A stretch of DNA of 64,000 nucleotides from an uncultured Pelagibacteraceae bacterium (GTDB taxonomy: Bacteria > Pseudomonadota > Alphaproteobacteria > Pelagibacterales > AG-422-B15), in contig CACCAS010000002.1 of NCBI GenBank assembly GCA_902544065.1, positions 65,517 to 129,516 on the forward strand. The letters are read 5' to 3'. This document shows, piece by piece, positions 17,503-26,984 of the stretch. Within the stretch, counting starts at the first letter, position 1; each line of letters opens with the position of its first letter. Made by a program: the position numbers and the translations under genes. A model generated the notes under the pieces. It was not told the origin of the DNA and did no database searches. It saw nothing but the letters and a program-made list of their open reading frames with translations.

Positions 17503-18388
17503 GCAATCAAATATTAATCTTTCTTATATTACAAAGTTATTGGAACATGAGAAACCTCAAAGTGGTCTTTATATAGTTCCTACTCCAATAGGAAATTTAT
17601 CTGATATTACGATAAGGTCATTAAAAATACTGTCTTCAGTTGACTTAATAATATGTGAAGATACTAGAGTCACAAAAAAACTTACTGCGAAATATGGAAT
17701 AAGATGTAAAATGCAGCCATTTCATAAGTTTAATTCCAAAAATAAAATTCCTGGGATTATTAAAAAAATAAGCTCTAATTTCTCTATTGCTATAACAACG
17801 GACTCTGGAACTCCACTTATTTCAGATCCTGGGGCTGATCTTGTCAAAGAATGTTTTATAAATAATTTAAATGTATTTTCTCTACCAGGTCCATCGGCTC
17901 CGATAGCAAGTATTGCTTTATCAGTTTTCTCATCAGAGAATTTTACTTTTAGAGGTTTTTTCCCAAGACAAAAGAAGAAAATAGAAAGTCAGTTAACAAG
18001 ATTTAATAGAAGTGACTGCCCAGAAATATATTTTGAGTCACCCAAGAGAATTCGTAAAACACTAAATATAATTTTAGATTTATGTGGAGACTGTAAAATA
18101 ACTTTCGTAAGGGAACTAAGCAAAAAACACGAAGAAATCATTAATACTAATATCTCCAATCTTATTGAGAAAATTAACTTGAAAGAAAAAATATTAGGTG
18201 AAATAACATTCATTATAGAACCTATTACGAGTCAAGCTACTAACCTCTCAGAACTAGAAATCATTAAATTTGCCAATAGTTTATTCGACCAAGGGTTGAA
18301 TATTTCTGAGGTATCGCGACTTATATCTAAAGATTTGAGTATATCGAAAAGAGATATTTATCAGTTATTAATAAAAAATAGGAAATAA
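17501..18388 (+). CDS. rsmI: 16S rRNA (cytidine1402-2'-O)-methyltransferase
   Basis: RsmI uses SAM to 2'-O-methylate C1402 in the decoding centre of 16S rRNA. Tetrapyrrole-methylase-fold motifs are clear: GLYIVPTPIGNLSDITIRSL from about residue 22, CEDTRVTKKL, DSGTPLISDPGADLV, and LPGPSAPIASIALS. The length of 295 residues is normal. The ATG at 17501 overlaps the start codon of the divergent LpoA-like gene. A later start (for example a TTG some 13 codons in, just before the conserved GLYIV block) is possible and would give the pair a little more room. Confidence 0.94.
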   Translation: MQSNINLSYITKLLEHEKPQSGLYIVPTPIGNLSDITIRSLKILSSVDLIICEDTRVTKKLTAKYGIRCKMQPFHKFNSKNKIPGIIKKISSNFSIAITTDSGTPLISDPGADLVKECFINNLNVFSLPGPSAPIASIALSVFSSENFTFRGFFPRQKKKIESQLTRFNRSDCPEIYFESPKRIRKTLNIILDLCGDCKITFVRELSKKHEEIINTNISNLIEKINLKEKILGEITFIIEPITSQATNLSELEIIKFANSLFDQGLNISEVSRLISKDLSISKRDIYQLLIKNRK

Positions 18389-18413
18389 TATAAAATTAAT
18401 ATAATTTCGAGTT

Positions 18414-19001
18414 ATGATATTAAATAAAATATTAATATTTCCAATTTTGTCAGTATTTATCATTCTACTAACAAACTGCTCTATACCTGTAGCAACGGGA
18501 GTGGCTACGAAGGCAGTGACAGTTTCAAATTCTGACCGCAGTATCGGAGAGTTTGTTGATGATGTATTAATAAAAGCTGTTTTAAAAAATTCTTATTTTG
18601 ATCAAAGTGAAAAAATATTTTTTAACGTTGATGTAGAAGTTTCTCAAGGAAGAGTATTATTAACTGGGACTGTTGATAATATAGATTTAAGAATAGAAGC
18701 TACGCGTATCGCATGGGGAGTAAAAGGAGTTCAAACTGTGATCAATGAAATTCAAATAAGTGAAAGTGATAGTATATTAAATTTTGCAGATGATTTAGTT
18801 ATTAGTACAAAAGTCATGGCGAAAATAATGCTTGATGAAGATGTGAATTCTCTAAATTATAACATCGAAACTGTTAATAAAATCGTATACATCATAGGTA
18901 TTTCAGGCTCGAGCGATGAAAAACAAAAGGTTATAGATCTTTCAAAAGAAGTTTTTGGAGTTGAGGAAGTAGTTGACTATATAACTATTAATTCTGAGTA
19001 G
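18414..19001 (+). CDS. BON-domain lipoprotein (DolP/OsmY-like)
   Basis: The 195-residue protein has a lipoprotein signal peptide with hydrophobic core and lipobox ending LLTNC (Cys22), then two BON domains. The first includes VDVEVSQGRVLLTGTVDN and AWGVKGVQTVINEI. The second includes LNYNIETVNKIVYIIGIS and EVFGVEEVVDYI. DolP of E. coli has the same layout, sits in the lpoA neighbourhood, and supports outer-membrane integrity. The position after rsmI and beside an LpoA-like gene argues for a DolP-type role over an osmotic-stress OsmY role. Confidence 0.85.
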   Translation: MILNKILIFPILSVFIILLTNCSIPVATGVATKAVTVSNSDRSIGEFVDDVLIKAVLKNSYFDQSEKIFFNVDVEVSQGRVLLTGTVDNIDLRIEATRIAWGVKGVQTVINEIQISESDSILNFADDLVISTKVMAKIMLDEDVNSLNYNIETVNKIVYIIGISGSSDEKQKVIDLSKEVFGVEEVVDYITINSE

Positions 19002-19012
19002 GAGTTAGATTT

Positions 19013-19936
19013 ATGAAATTTGGTTTTCAAATGGACCCACTACATACGCTGAACTATACTACTGACAGTACCTTGCCAATGATTTTAGAATCTCAAAAGA
19101 GAAAGAATCGAAATTATATATTCTCTCCGGGTTCCCTTACATTTAAAGAAAGTTCTTTATATGCACAGGCAAAAGAAATTAAATTTAAAAATGATAAATT
19201 GAATAGTTATACGCTAAGTAGTGAGAAAAAATTAAATTTAAATTCTTTAAATTATATATTTATACGTCAAGACCCCCCTTATGATATGGAATATATATCT
19301 TCAATGCACTTACTTGAGCAATTAAGTAAAAAAACTAAAGTAGTAAATAGTCCATCAGGAATACGAAATGCACCTGAAAAAATATTGATGCTGAAATTTA
19401 ATAAAATTATCCCCCCAACTTTAATTACTAGATCTAAAAAGGAAATAGATCGTTTCATAAATATTTATAATAAATCTGTAATTAAGCCTTTATATGGTAA
19501 TGGAGGGCAGGGCATTTTTTTATTAGATAAGAATGATAAAAACTATAATCAAATTATTGAAAAGTTTATTGATGAAGAGAATACACCTTTTATAGTGCAA
19601 AAGTTTCTCCCTGAAATAATTAAGGGTGATAAGAGAATAATACTTATTAATGGCAAGCCTGTCGCAGCACTAAAAAGAATTCCAAAAAAAAATGAGTTTA
19701 GATCAAATATTCATGTTGGGGGAACTACCAAGGCAGTTGAATTATCAAGAAATGACAGAAAAATCTGCAGCATTATTCAGGAAACATTGATAAGTGAAAA
19801 GTTATTCTTCGTGGGTATTGATATAATAGGAAACTATCTTACAGAAATTAATGTTACCTCGCCAACTTGTATCCAAGAAATAAAAAAAGCTCATAAGATT
19901 GATGTTGCTAAAATAATTTTTGATAGATTGGATTAA
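19013..19936 (+). CDS. gshB: Glutathione synthetase
   Basis: GshB joins glycine to gamma-glutamylcysteine in an ATP-dependent step to make glutathione. The 307-residue ATP-grasp protein starts with KFGFQMDPLHTLNYTTDST, has RQDPPYDMEY and KPLYGNGGQGIFLL for nucleotide binding, and ends with the metal-site region LTEINVTSPTCIQEI. Length is normal. It follows the BON lipoprotein by 11 nt, an order seen in other alphaproteobacteria. gshA is not in the window. Confidence 0.95.
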   Translation: MKFGFQMDPLHTLNYTTDSTLPMILESQKRKNRNYIFSPGSLTFKESSLYAQAKEIKFKNDKLNSYTLSSEKKLNLNSLNYIFIRQDPPYDMEYISSMHLLEQLSKKTKVVNSPSGIRNAPEKILMLKFNKIIPPTLITRSKKEIDRFINIYNKSVIKPLYGNGGQGIFLLDKNDKNYNQIIEKFIDEENTPFIVQKFLPEIIKGDKRIILINGKPVAALKRIPKKNEFRSNIHVGGTTKAVELSRNDRKICSIIQETLISEKLFFVGIDIIGNYLTEINVTSPTCIQEIKKAHKIDVAKIIFDRLD

Positions 19937-19957
19937 TATTAATTATTAAAATATTTT

Positions 19958-20920
19958 ATGAGCATAAGATCAAAAATATTAAATTACGTGCTAAAAAAAT
20001 ATATAAAGAAAGTACAGCCATCTGTTGAAGAGCGCTCTTATCTTGAAGCAAGAAAAATGATGAATCAAAAAGGTTACGAAGATACGACAAGTTCAATTGT
20101 AAATACAAGCCTTCAAAAACTTATTTTTAGCAAAAAAAATTCTAAAATAAAAATAGAGGAAATATATTTAGAGAATATCAGAACACTTTCTTTTGATCAT
20201 GATGAATTTAATGATGATAAATGTATACTTTATTTCCATGGAGGAGGATATGTTGCCGGTTCGCCAGAAACACATCAAAATCTTTTAATAAGTATAGCCG
20301 AAAAATCTAATTTGAAAGTATATGCCATAGATTATTCTCTTGCTCCTGAGAAGCCTTTTCCTGCCGCATTAAATGATGCTGTTGAAAGCTTCAAGTGTTT
20401 ACTAAGAATGGGGTATAAGAGTCAAAATATATTTATAGGAGGAGATTCTGCTGGTGGAAACTTATCAATTGTTACTATTTTAAAACTTCAAGAAACTAAT
20501 GAACCTCTACCCTCTAAAGTTTTTCTACTTTCCCCATGGGCTGACTTAACAGGAGAAGGAAGTAGTATCAAAGAGAATTCACTGTCTGACCCATATTTGT
20601 CTTACGATGATTGGCTTAGCACATCTAAATCTATGAAAAAAAATGTTGAGGAGTGGTATGCGCCAAATCAAGACTATACTAATCCAATGATATCACCTGT
20701 ATTTGCAAATTTTAAAAAATTTCCTCAAACACTAATACAAGTAAGTAATATTGAAATACTACTAAGTGACTCTATTAAAATTTCAGAACATCTTAAAAGT
20801 GGGAATAATGGAGTGAAGCTTAGTATCTATAAAAATTTACCTCATGTATGGCAAATCTTTGAATTTTTACCAGAGTCAAAAAAGGCAGTTACAGAAATTT
20901 CAAATTTCTTAAAAGACTAA
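19958..20920 (+). CDS. Alpha/beta-hydrolase fold-3 esterase (HSL family)
   Basis: The 320-residue protein is a hormone-sensitive-lipase-type esterase. The oxyanion motif YFHGGGYVAGSPETH and nucleophile motif GGDSAGGNLS are intact, and the catalytic His lies in LPHVWQIF near the end. The acid region reads SNIEILLSDS, as in the subgroup with E-x-L-L-x-D in place of the common D-P-L-x-D. These enzymes cleave short-chain acyl esters, and the natural substrate is unknown. No signal peptide is seen. Its stop codon overlaps that of convergent maeB. Confidence 0.85.
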   Translation: MSIRSKILNYVLKKYIKKVQPSVEERSYLEARKMMNQKGYEDTTSSIVNTSLQKLIFSKKNSKIKIEEIYLENIRTLSFDHDEFNDDKCILYFHGGGYVAGSPETHQNLLISIAEKSNLKVYAIDYSLAPEKPFPAALNDAVESFKCLLRMGYKSQNIFIGGDSAGGNLSIVTILKLQETNEPLPSKVFLLSPWADLTGEGSSIKENSLSDPYLSYDDWLSTSKSMKKNVEEWYAPNQDYTNPMISPVFANFKKFPQTLIQVSNIEILLSDSIKISEHLKSGNNGVKLSIYKNLPHVWQIFEFLPESKKAVTEISNFLKD

Positions 20921-23202
20921 TTTTTAAATGCTGCAAGTGCTGCGAGATTAACAATGTCGGAAACATTTGCTCCCAAAGGTGCTATTTGAATACTTTCTTT
21001 AAACCCTACAAGATACGGACCCACCAAGTTTCCACCTCCCAATTCTTGTAACATTTTTGTAGAAATACTAGCACTGTGAATCGCTGGCATAATCAATAGA
21101 TTAGCAGGGCCAGAAAGTTTACAAAATGGATATAAGTTCATTAAATTTTCATTAAGAGCTGTGTTTGCCCCCATTTCGCCATCGTATTCAAAATCAACTT
21201 TTCTTTCGTCAAGTATTTTGATTGCATCTCTCATATAAACTGAACGTTCTGTGAACGGTTTCCCAAAGTTGGAGTAAGAAACTAGAGCTGCTCGTGGTTC
21301 AATTCCAAAAATTTCCTTTACAACTTCTGCACTTTCCTGCGTGATATTTGCAAGCTGTGCAGCGTTAGGCATATCATGAACGTTTGAGTCCGCAACAAAT
21401 ATTGTTCTACCGTTACACAACATAACAGTCATACCTAAAATTGTTTTATTTGGAATGGGGTCTAATACATATTCTATACTCTCAAGCGAAGCAGCATAAC
21501 TTCTTGTTAAACCACAAACCATGGAATCAGCCTCATTGAGAGACACCATGCAGGCGGCAAATACATTTCTTTCTTTAGTAAGTAAATCTAAACAATCTTT
21601 TCTTAAAAATCCCTTTCTTTGAAGCCGATCATATATATGTTCAGCGTATCTATCATGTTCAGCTTTATTTCTCGTACTATGAATTTCTAGCTTATCAAAG
21701 AAATCAAGTCCCATTTCTTTCATCTTATTTTTTATTATTTCTTCCCTTCCGATTAGTATCGGGGTCCCCATTCCATTATTAAGGAATATAACAGCAGCTC
21801 TAATCATGTCTTCTTCTTCACCTTCTGTAAAGATTACACGTTTTGGATTTTCTTTTACTTCTTGGAATATTTTTTGTAATAACCCAGCTGAAGGATTAAG
21901 CCTCGCTGATAGCTCATTAGAATATCTGTCCATATCAACAATTGCTTTACGTGCTACTCCAGTATCCATAGCAGCTTTGGCAACTGCTGGCGGAACTTTA
22001 CTTATCAATCGAGGATCAAATGGAGACGGTATTATATAATCAGAACCATACTGCGGGCGCTTTCCAGGGTAAGCGTTCGCAACTTCGTCAGGTACATCCT
22101 CTTTTGCTAAGTCGGCTATTGCTCTTGCAGCAGCTATTTTCATTTCTAAATTAATTGTTGTAGCCCTAACATCCAATGCTCCTCTAAATATATAAGGAAA
22201 ACCTAAAACATTATTCACTTGGTTAGGATAGTCAGATCTTCCCGTTGCAATAATTGCATCAGATCTACATTCTTTTACATCTTCCGGAGTAATTTCAGGC
22301 TCAGGATTTGCCATTGCGAAAATAATTGGATTATCAGCCATTGATAAAGCCATTTTTTGACTGATTATATTCCCAACCGATAAACCAAAAAAAATGTCCG
22401 CACCAACTAGTGCATCCTCTAATGTCCTGCAATCAGTTTTTATTGCATGAGCAGATTTCCATTGATTCATGTTTTCTTTTCTTTCTGAGTGAATAACGCC
22501 CTTAGTATCGCAAAGTATTGCATTATTGTTTGGCATACCCATTGCTTTAAGAAGCTCTAAACATGCAATACCAGCAGCTCCCGCACCATTTACAACAATT
22601 TTAGCTTCACTTATCTTTTTTCCACTGAGATCTAATGCATTTAGAAGCGCTGCTGAAGATATTATGGCTGTACCATGCTGGTCATCGTGAAATATAGGAA
22701 TGTCCATTAGCTCTCTTAACGTGTCTTCAATAATGAAACACTCAGGAGCTTTAATATCTTCTAAATTTATTCCACCAAAAGATGGACCTAAATATTTAAC
22801 AGAATTAATGAACTCATCTGCATTTTCAGTATCAATTTCAAGATCAATCGAGTCAATGTCAGAAAACCTTTTAAACAATACAGATTTACCTTCCATCACT
22901 GGTTTTGAAGCGTGTGCACCTAAATTACCAAGACCAAGAATAGCGGTTCCATTTGATACTACGGCAACAATATTACCTTTACTTGTATAATCATAGACTG
23001 CACTAGTGTCCTCTGCAATTGCATTAACTGGAGCCGCAACTCCAGGTGAATAAGCTAGAGATAAGTCTCTCTGTGTTTCAAGAGGTTTAGTTGCTTTAAT
23101 TTCAATTTTTCCTGGCTTTCCTTGAGCATGAAAAACTAAAGCTTCTTTCTCACTAAAATGTTCTGCTCTATCTTTTTTCTTCATAAATCCCTTTTTGGCC
23201 AT
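20917..23202 (-). CDS. maeB: NADP-dependent malic enzyme with phosphotransacetylase-like domain
   Basis: The 761-residue protein decarboxylates malate to pyruvate, giving NADPH. Residues up to about 430 are the malic enzyme, with SLAYSPGVAAPV, IFHDDQHGTA and the nucleotide loop VVNGAGAAGIACLELL. The remainder is a phosphate acetyl/butyryltransferase-like domain with RVIFTEGEEEDMIRAA. In known MaeB proteins that domain is regulatory, sensing acetyl-CoA, and not catalytic. A start at the internal Met7 (23184) is also possible. The gene is divergent from murJ. Confidence 0.95.
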   Translation of the reverse strand: MAKKGFMKKKDRAEHFSEKEALVFHAQGKPGKIEIKATKPLETQRDLSLAYSPGVAAPVNAIAEDTSAVYDYTSKGNIVAVVSNGTAILGLGNLGAHASKPVMEGKSVLFKRFSDIDSIDLEIDTENADEFINSVKYLGPSFGGINLEDIKAPECFIIEDTLRELMDIPIFHDDQHGTAIISSAALLNALDLSGKKISEAKIVVNGAGAAGIACLELLKAMGMPNNNAILCDTKGVIHSERKENMNQWKSAHAIKTDCRTLEDALVGADIFFGLSVGNIISQKMALSMADNPIIFAMANPEPEITPEDVKECRSDAIIATGRSDYPNQVNNVLGFPYIFRGALDVRATTINLEMKIAAARAIADLAKEDVPDEVANAYPGKRPQYGSDYIIPSPFDPRLISKVPPAVAKAAMDTGVARKAIVDMDRYSNELSARLNPSAGLLQKIFQEVKENPKRVIFTEGEEEDMIRAAVIFLNNGMGTPILIGREEIIKNKMKEMGLDFFDKLEIHSTRNKAEHDRYAEHIYDRLQRKGFLRKDCLDLLTKERNVFAACMVSLNEADSMVCGLTRSYAASLESIEYVLDPIPNKTILGMTVMLCNGRTIFVADSNVHDMPNAAQLANITQESAEVVKEIFGIEPRAALVSYSNFGKPFTERSVYMRDAIKILDERKVDFEYDGEMGANTALNENLMNLYPFCKLSGPANLLIMPAIHSASISTKMLQELGGGNLVGPYLVGFKESIQIAPLGANVSDIVNLAALAAFKN

Positions 23203-23308
23203 TTATATAGGTTTTTATCCGCGTTTCAAATTCAAAAACTATAAAATGGGAAAGCATACTTAATTTTGACGATATTTAGATGAAAATAGATTAATAAACA
23301 ACAATTAT

Positions 23309-24847
23309 ATGAATGTAATTAGGTCATCATTTATCTATTCTTTTTTTACATCTGTAAGCCGAGTATTTGGTTTCTTAAGAGATATCTTGATAGCAAATTT
23401 TTTGGGTACAGGAATATTTGCAGATATATTTTTTGTAGCCTTTCGTTTTCCAAATACATTTCGTAGAATATTTTCAGAAGGGGCAGTTAACTCTGCATTC
23501 GTGCCAGTTTATGCTAAGCTGATAAGTGAAAATTTTTTGGAAGAAGCAAAAAAATTCGCTGGAAGTATCATTGTTATTTTTACTACCGTAACAGTAATTA
23601 TTGTAATTATTATTGAGATATTTATGCCGACTTTTATTTTATTCTTGGCACCAGGTTTTGCCTTGAATGAGGTAAAGACAGACGAGTTAATCAATACATC
23701 AAGAATTATATTTCCTTTTCTTGTTATAATTAGTGTTGGATCAATTTATTCATCTATTCTTAATGCAAATAATAAATTTGCATTATCAGCTTCGCTTCCA
23801 ATAATTTTAAATCTCTTTATGATAGTGGGTATATTGTATGCCTATGTAACGGCCAATAATTTTTTACTTTTTTTATCGTGGTCTGTAATTATTGGAGGCA
23901 TAGTTCAAATAATTTGTCTAATAGCCTCACTTAAAAATAATAAAATAAAGATAACTTATTTTTCAGTACTAATCACAAGAAATACAAAACGTTTCCTTAG
24001 TTTATTCTCTACAAGTTTTTTTTCCTCAGGCTTACTTCAAATAAATATTTTTATAGGAACGATAATCGCTTCATATGAAACTGGTGCAATTTCGTATTTA
24101 TATTATGCAGATAGAATATATCAATTACCCCTAGCCTTGATCGGGATTGCACTCGGAATCGCATTGCTGCCATCAATTTCTAAAAAAATTCAGAAGAATT
24201 CTAAAACTGAGGTTTATAATACAATCGAGGAAACTACTAAATTTGCCATATTATTATCACTTCCTGCGGCTGTTGGCATTTTTATTTTGCCAGAACTCAT
24301 AGTTAGTATTTTGTTTGAAAGAGGTGAATTTAACATTGAGTCTACGGCACTTACAGCTCAGGCGCTAAAATTTTATAGTTTAGGCTTGGTTGCATTTATA
24401 TTAATGAAAATTTTTACACCAATTTTCTTTGCATATGAAAATGTTAAGCCAACACTTTATGTAACTTTTTTCAATTTAGTTTTGAATACAGTGTTAAGTA
24501 TAATACTCTTTACCTATATAGGTTTTGTAGGAATTGCGATTGCAACAAGTATCTCAGGATGGATAAGTGTATTTATTCTTTATTATTACCTTCAAAAAAA
24601 TCGTTACTTTATTTTTAGTTCAAAAATATTAAAACCAACAATTTTAGTCTTGTTAGCTTCTTTTATTATAGGAATATATATTTACTTTCTTAGAAATTAT
24701 TTTGGTGAATTATTTATCAACTCTTATATTGGCGAGACTATTTTCCTTTTATTTTTAGTCTTTTCTTCAATACTGCTTTACTTATTAATAATATCTTTTT
24801 ACAAGCCTTTTTCGTATACTAAAATTAAAAAAGTTTTTAATAAATGA
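23309..24847 (+). CDS. murJ: Lipid II flippase MurJ
   Basis: MurJ moves lipid-linked peptidoglycan precursors across the inner membrane. The 512-residue protein is almost entirely hydrophobic, with about 14 membrane segments. It opens with the family-typical SVSRVFGFLRDILIANFLG followed by ADIFFVAFRFPNTFRRIFSEGA. The end is short and basic. It is the first gene of murJ-trpS-usp-nfu, a block widely kept in alphaproteobacteria, and overlaps trpS by 4 nt (ATGA). Confidence 0.95.
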   Translation: MNVIRSSFIYSFFTSVSRVFGFLRDILIANFLGTGIFADIFFVAFRFPNTFRRIFSEGAVNSAFVPVYAKLISENFLEEAKKFAGSIIVIFTTVTVIIVIIIEIFMPTFILFLAPGFALNEVKTDELINTSRIIFPFLVIISVGSIYSSILNANNKFALSASLPIILNLFMIVGILYAYVTANNFLLFLSWSVIIGGIVQIICLIASLKNNKIKITYFSVLITRNTKRFLSLFSTSFFSSGLLQINIFIGTIIASYETGAISYLYYADRIYQLPLALIGIALGIALLPSISKKIQKNSKTEVYNTIEETTKFAILLSLPAAVGIFILPELIVSILFERGEFNIESTALTAQALKFYSLGLVAFILMKIFTPIFFAYENVKPTLYVTFFNLVLNTVLSIILFTYIGFVGIAIATSISGWISVFILYYYLQKNRYFIFSSKILKPTILVLLASFIIGIYIYFLRNYFGELFINSYIGETIFLLFLVFSSILLYLLIISFYKPFSYTKIKKVFNK

Positions 24848-25863
24848 AAAATATAAAGAAAATAGTTCTCTCCGGAGTTCAACCAACTGGAGGCTTACAT
24901 CTTGGTAATTATTTAGGCGCAATAAAAAATTTTGTATCAATGCAGACTGAATATGATTGTTTTTTTTGTGTCGTTGATCTTCATGCAATTACAGTTAAAC
25001 AAGATCCAAAGCTTCTTAAAAATAACACTTACGAGGTAGTAGCAACTTATTTAGCTTCAGGAATTGATCCTCTTAAAAGTGTAATTTTTAATCAGAGTAA
25101 TGTTTCATCTCATTCAGAACTGGCTTGGATATTTAATTGCATTACAAGAATGGGCTGGCTCAATAGAATGACACAATTTAAAGATAAAGCTGGTAAAGAT
25201 AAAGAGAATGCTAGCTCAGGGCTTTTTATTTACCCCAATTTAATGGCTGCTGATATTTTACTGTATAAAGCAACCCATGTTCCTGTTGGCGATGACCAAA
25301 AACAGCACTTAGAATTAACAAGAGATATAGCTCAAAAATTTAATCGTGATTATGAATGTGATGGTTTTTTTCCAATTCCTGAACCAATAATAGATAAAAA
25401 TATTTCTAGAATAATGTCTCTCAAAAATGGAGAATTAAAAATGAGTAAGTCTGATCCATCAGATTATTCAAGAATTAGTTTAACTGATAGTGCTGATCAG
25501 ATAGAAAGAAAAATACAAAAGGCAAAAACTACTGACACACCTATGCCAGACAATAATGAGGATGTATCAAAATTATTTGAGGTAAATAACTTATTAAATA
25601 TATTTTCAGGTTTTTCAGGAATAGATAAACTTGAGCTAATTGAGAAATATAAAGGGCAGAACTTTTCAAATTTTAAAAAAAATCTTACCGAAGTAATAAT
25701 TGAACATGTTAGACCTATATCAATAGAAATAGATAAATTAATGAGTGATAAAGTTTATTTGAATCAAATAATCTCAAGTGGAGCTGAAAAAGCTTCAGAG
25801 AAAGCAAATGTTACAATCAAAGAAGTATATGATATAATTGGATTTATTAGAAATGAAACATAG
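24844..25863 (+). CDS. trpS: Tryptophanyl-tRNA synthetase
   Basis: TrpS charges tRNA-Trp with tryptophan. This class-I synthetase has its HIGH-equivalent at GGLHLGNYLG (His19-Asn22) and its KMSKS loop at LKMSKSDPSD around residues 199-203. The segment FIYPNLMAADILLYKATHVPVGDDQKQH is strongly conserved. At 339 residues it has normal length. Its last 11 bases overlap the start of the usp gene, and it overlaps murJ by 4 nt, so this part of the operon is translationally coupled. Confidence 0.97.
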   Translation: MKNIKKIVLSGVQPTGGLHLGNYLGAIKNFVSMQTEYDCFFCVVDLHAITVKQDPKLLKNNTYEVVATYLASGIDPLKSVIFNQSNVSSHSELAWIFNCITRMGWLNRMTQFKDKAGKDKENASSGLFIYPNLMAADILLYKATHVPVGDDQKQHLELTRDIAQKFNRDYECDGFFPIPEPIIDKNISRIMSLKNGELKMSKSDPSDYSRISLTDSADQIERKIQKAKTTDTPMPDNNEDVSKLFEVNNLLNIFSGFSGIDKLELIEKYKGQNFSNFKKNLTEVIIEHVRPISIEIDKLMSDKVYLNQIISSGAEKASEKANVTIKEVYDIIGFIRNET

Positions 25864-26329
25864 GTCAAAATTTTTAGTTATAGTTGATGACTCTATTGAG
25901 TTAAGTGTTGCAATAAGATTTGCTGCACAAAGAGCCAAAAATACAAAGGGAGGTATTATCCTGTTAAATATTATAGAACAATTTGACCCTCAACAATGGC
26001 AATCTGTTGAAGAGATTATTCGCCAAGAGGCAACTGATAAAGCTCAAGCAAAATTACAAAAATGGTCTAAAGTTATCCATGATCTCGTAAACATAGTTCC
26101 TGAAGTTATAATCAAAGAAGGCATTCCAAGTGATAAAATTATTGAAACACTTGAATCTGATAATGCAATAAGGTTTTTAGTTTTAGCTGCAGCTAACGCT
26201 GATCAACCAGGTCCATTGGTTACATTATTAGCTGGGCAAAAATCAGGTAAGCTTCCAGTTCCAATCGTTGTAATTCCGCAAGGTTTAAAAGATGATGTTA
26301 TTGATGATTTGGCATCAAGAGCAAATTAA
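25853..26329 (+). CDS. UspA-family universal stress protein
   Basis: The product of about 158 residues has the UspA alpha/beta fold: an N-terminal strand FLVIVDDSIELSVAIRFAAQRAK, a middle LLNIIEQFDP, and a C-terminal nucleotide-pocket region LVTLLAGQKSGKLPVPIVVIP. It probably binds ATP or another nucleotide, and the role is unclear. I chose ATG 25853, inside the trpS stop region. A TTG at 25838 would add five residues. The same gene between trpS and nfu is common in alphaproteobacteria, which supports an old functional or regulatory link with the Fe-S gene that follows. Confidence 0.88.
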   Translation: MKHRSKFLVIVDDSIELSVAIRFAAQRAKNTKGGIILLNIIEQFDPQQWQSVEEIIRQEATDKAQAKLQKWSKVIHDLVNIVPEVIIKEGIPSDKIIETLESDNAIRFLVLAAANADQPGPLVTLLAGQKSGKLPVPIVVIPQGLKDDVIDDLASRAN

Positions 26330-26418
26330 AAAAAATCGTTAAATTCAGACACTTATAAAATTATTATATGAATTCTTTAAATAAAAAAGAATCTGATTAT
26401 ATAAAATGAATAATTATT

Positions 26419-26979
26419 ATGTTTATACAAACTGAGTCAACGCCTAACCCAAACTCATTGAAGTTTATTTTAGATGATCATGAAATATGTTCTGATCCAG
26501 TTGAATATAATGCTGGGGAAGAAAATATAAATTCAAAGCTTGCAGAAAAGTTACTTAAAATTGATGGTATTGACAAAATTTTATTTAACAAAAATTTTAT
26601 TTCAATTAATAAAAGTAAATTTACATGGGATCAATTAAAAGCAACAATTTTACACGAGATATCTGACTTCGTTAGTTCAGGCATTCCAATACTAGATGCA
26701 GAGAATGAGGTTGATGAAATTAATACAGTTGAATTCGACGATGCAGACATAGAAGTTGTTAAGAATATCCATAATATTTTAGTATCAAAAATTAGACCGG
26801 CTGTTATGCAAGATGGTGGAGATATAAAATTTAAGAAATACGATGAGGGCATTGTTTCATTGGTCCTTCAAGGAAGTTGTGCTGGTTGTCCTAGCGCAAC
26901 GCTAACTCTTAAAAATGGTGTCGAAAATATGCTTAAACATCATATTCCTGAAGTTAAAAAAGTTGAACAAATCATATAA
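26419..26979 (+). CDS. Nfu-type iron-sulfur cluster carrier protein
   Basis: The 186-residue protein has two parts. The N-terminal Nfu domain begins FIQTESTPNPNSLKF, and the C-terminal NifU-like domain contains VMQDGGDIKFKKYDEG and the cluster-binding motif GSCAGCPSATLTLKNG, with Cys154 and Cys157. Such proteins carry Fe-S clusters from the assembly scaffold to target enzymes. Several clients are nearby (miaB, nth and the CCG Fe-S protein). It is the fourth gene of the murJ-trpS-usp-nfu block. Confidence 0.94.
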   Translation: MFIQTESTPNPNSLKFILDDHEICSDPVEYNAGEENINSKLAEKLLKIDGIDKILFNKNFISINKSKFTWDQLKATILHEISDFVSSGIPILDAENEVDEINTVEFDDADIEVVKNIHNILVSKIRPAVMQDGGDIKFKKYDEGIVSLVLQGSCAGCPSATLTLKNGVENMLKHHIPEVKKVEQII

Positions 26980-26984
26980 ATGAT

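Noticed and set aside
23203-23308. A heat-shock-like -10 (CCTATAT on the minus strand) before maeB
   Set aside because: No matching -35 lies at 16-18 nt, and the predicted start site would fall at or inside the start codon.
26372-26392. ATTCTTT/AAAGAAT hairpin between the usp and nfu genes
   Set aside because: It is only seven A+T-rich pairs with no T-run. Stability is low and chance is likely.
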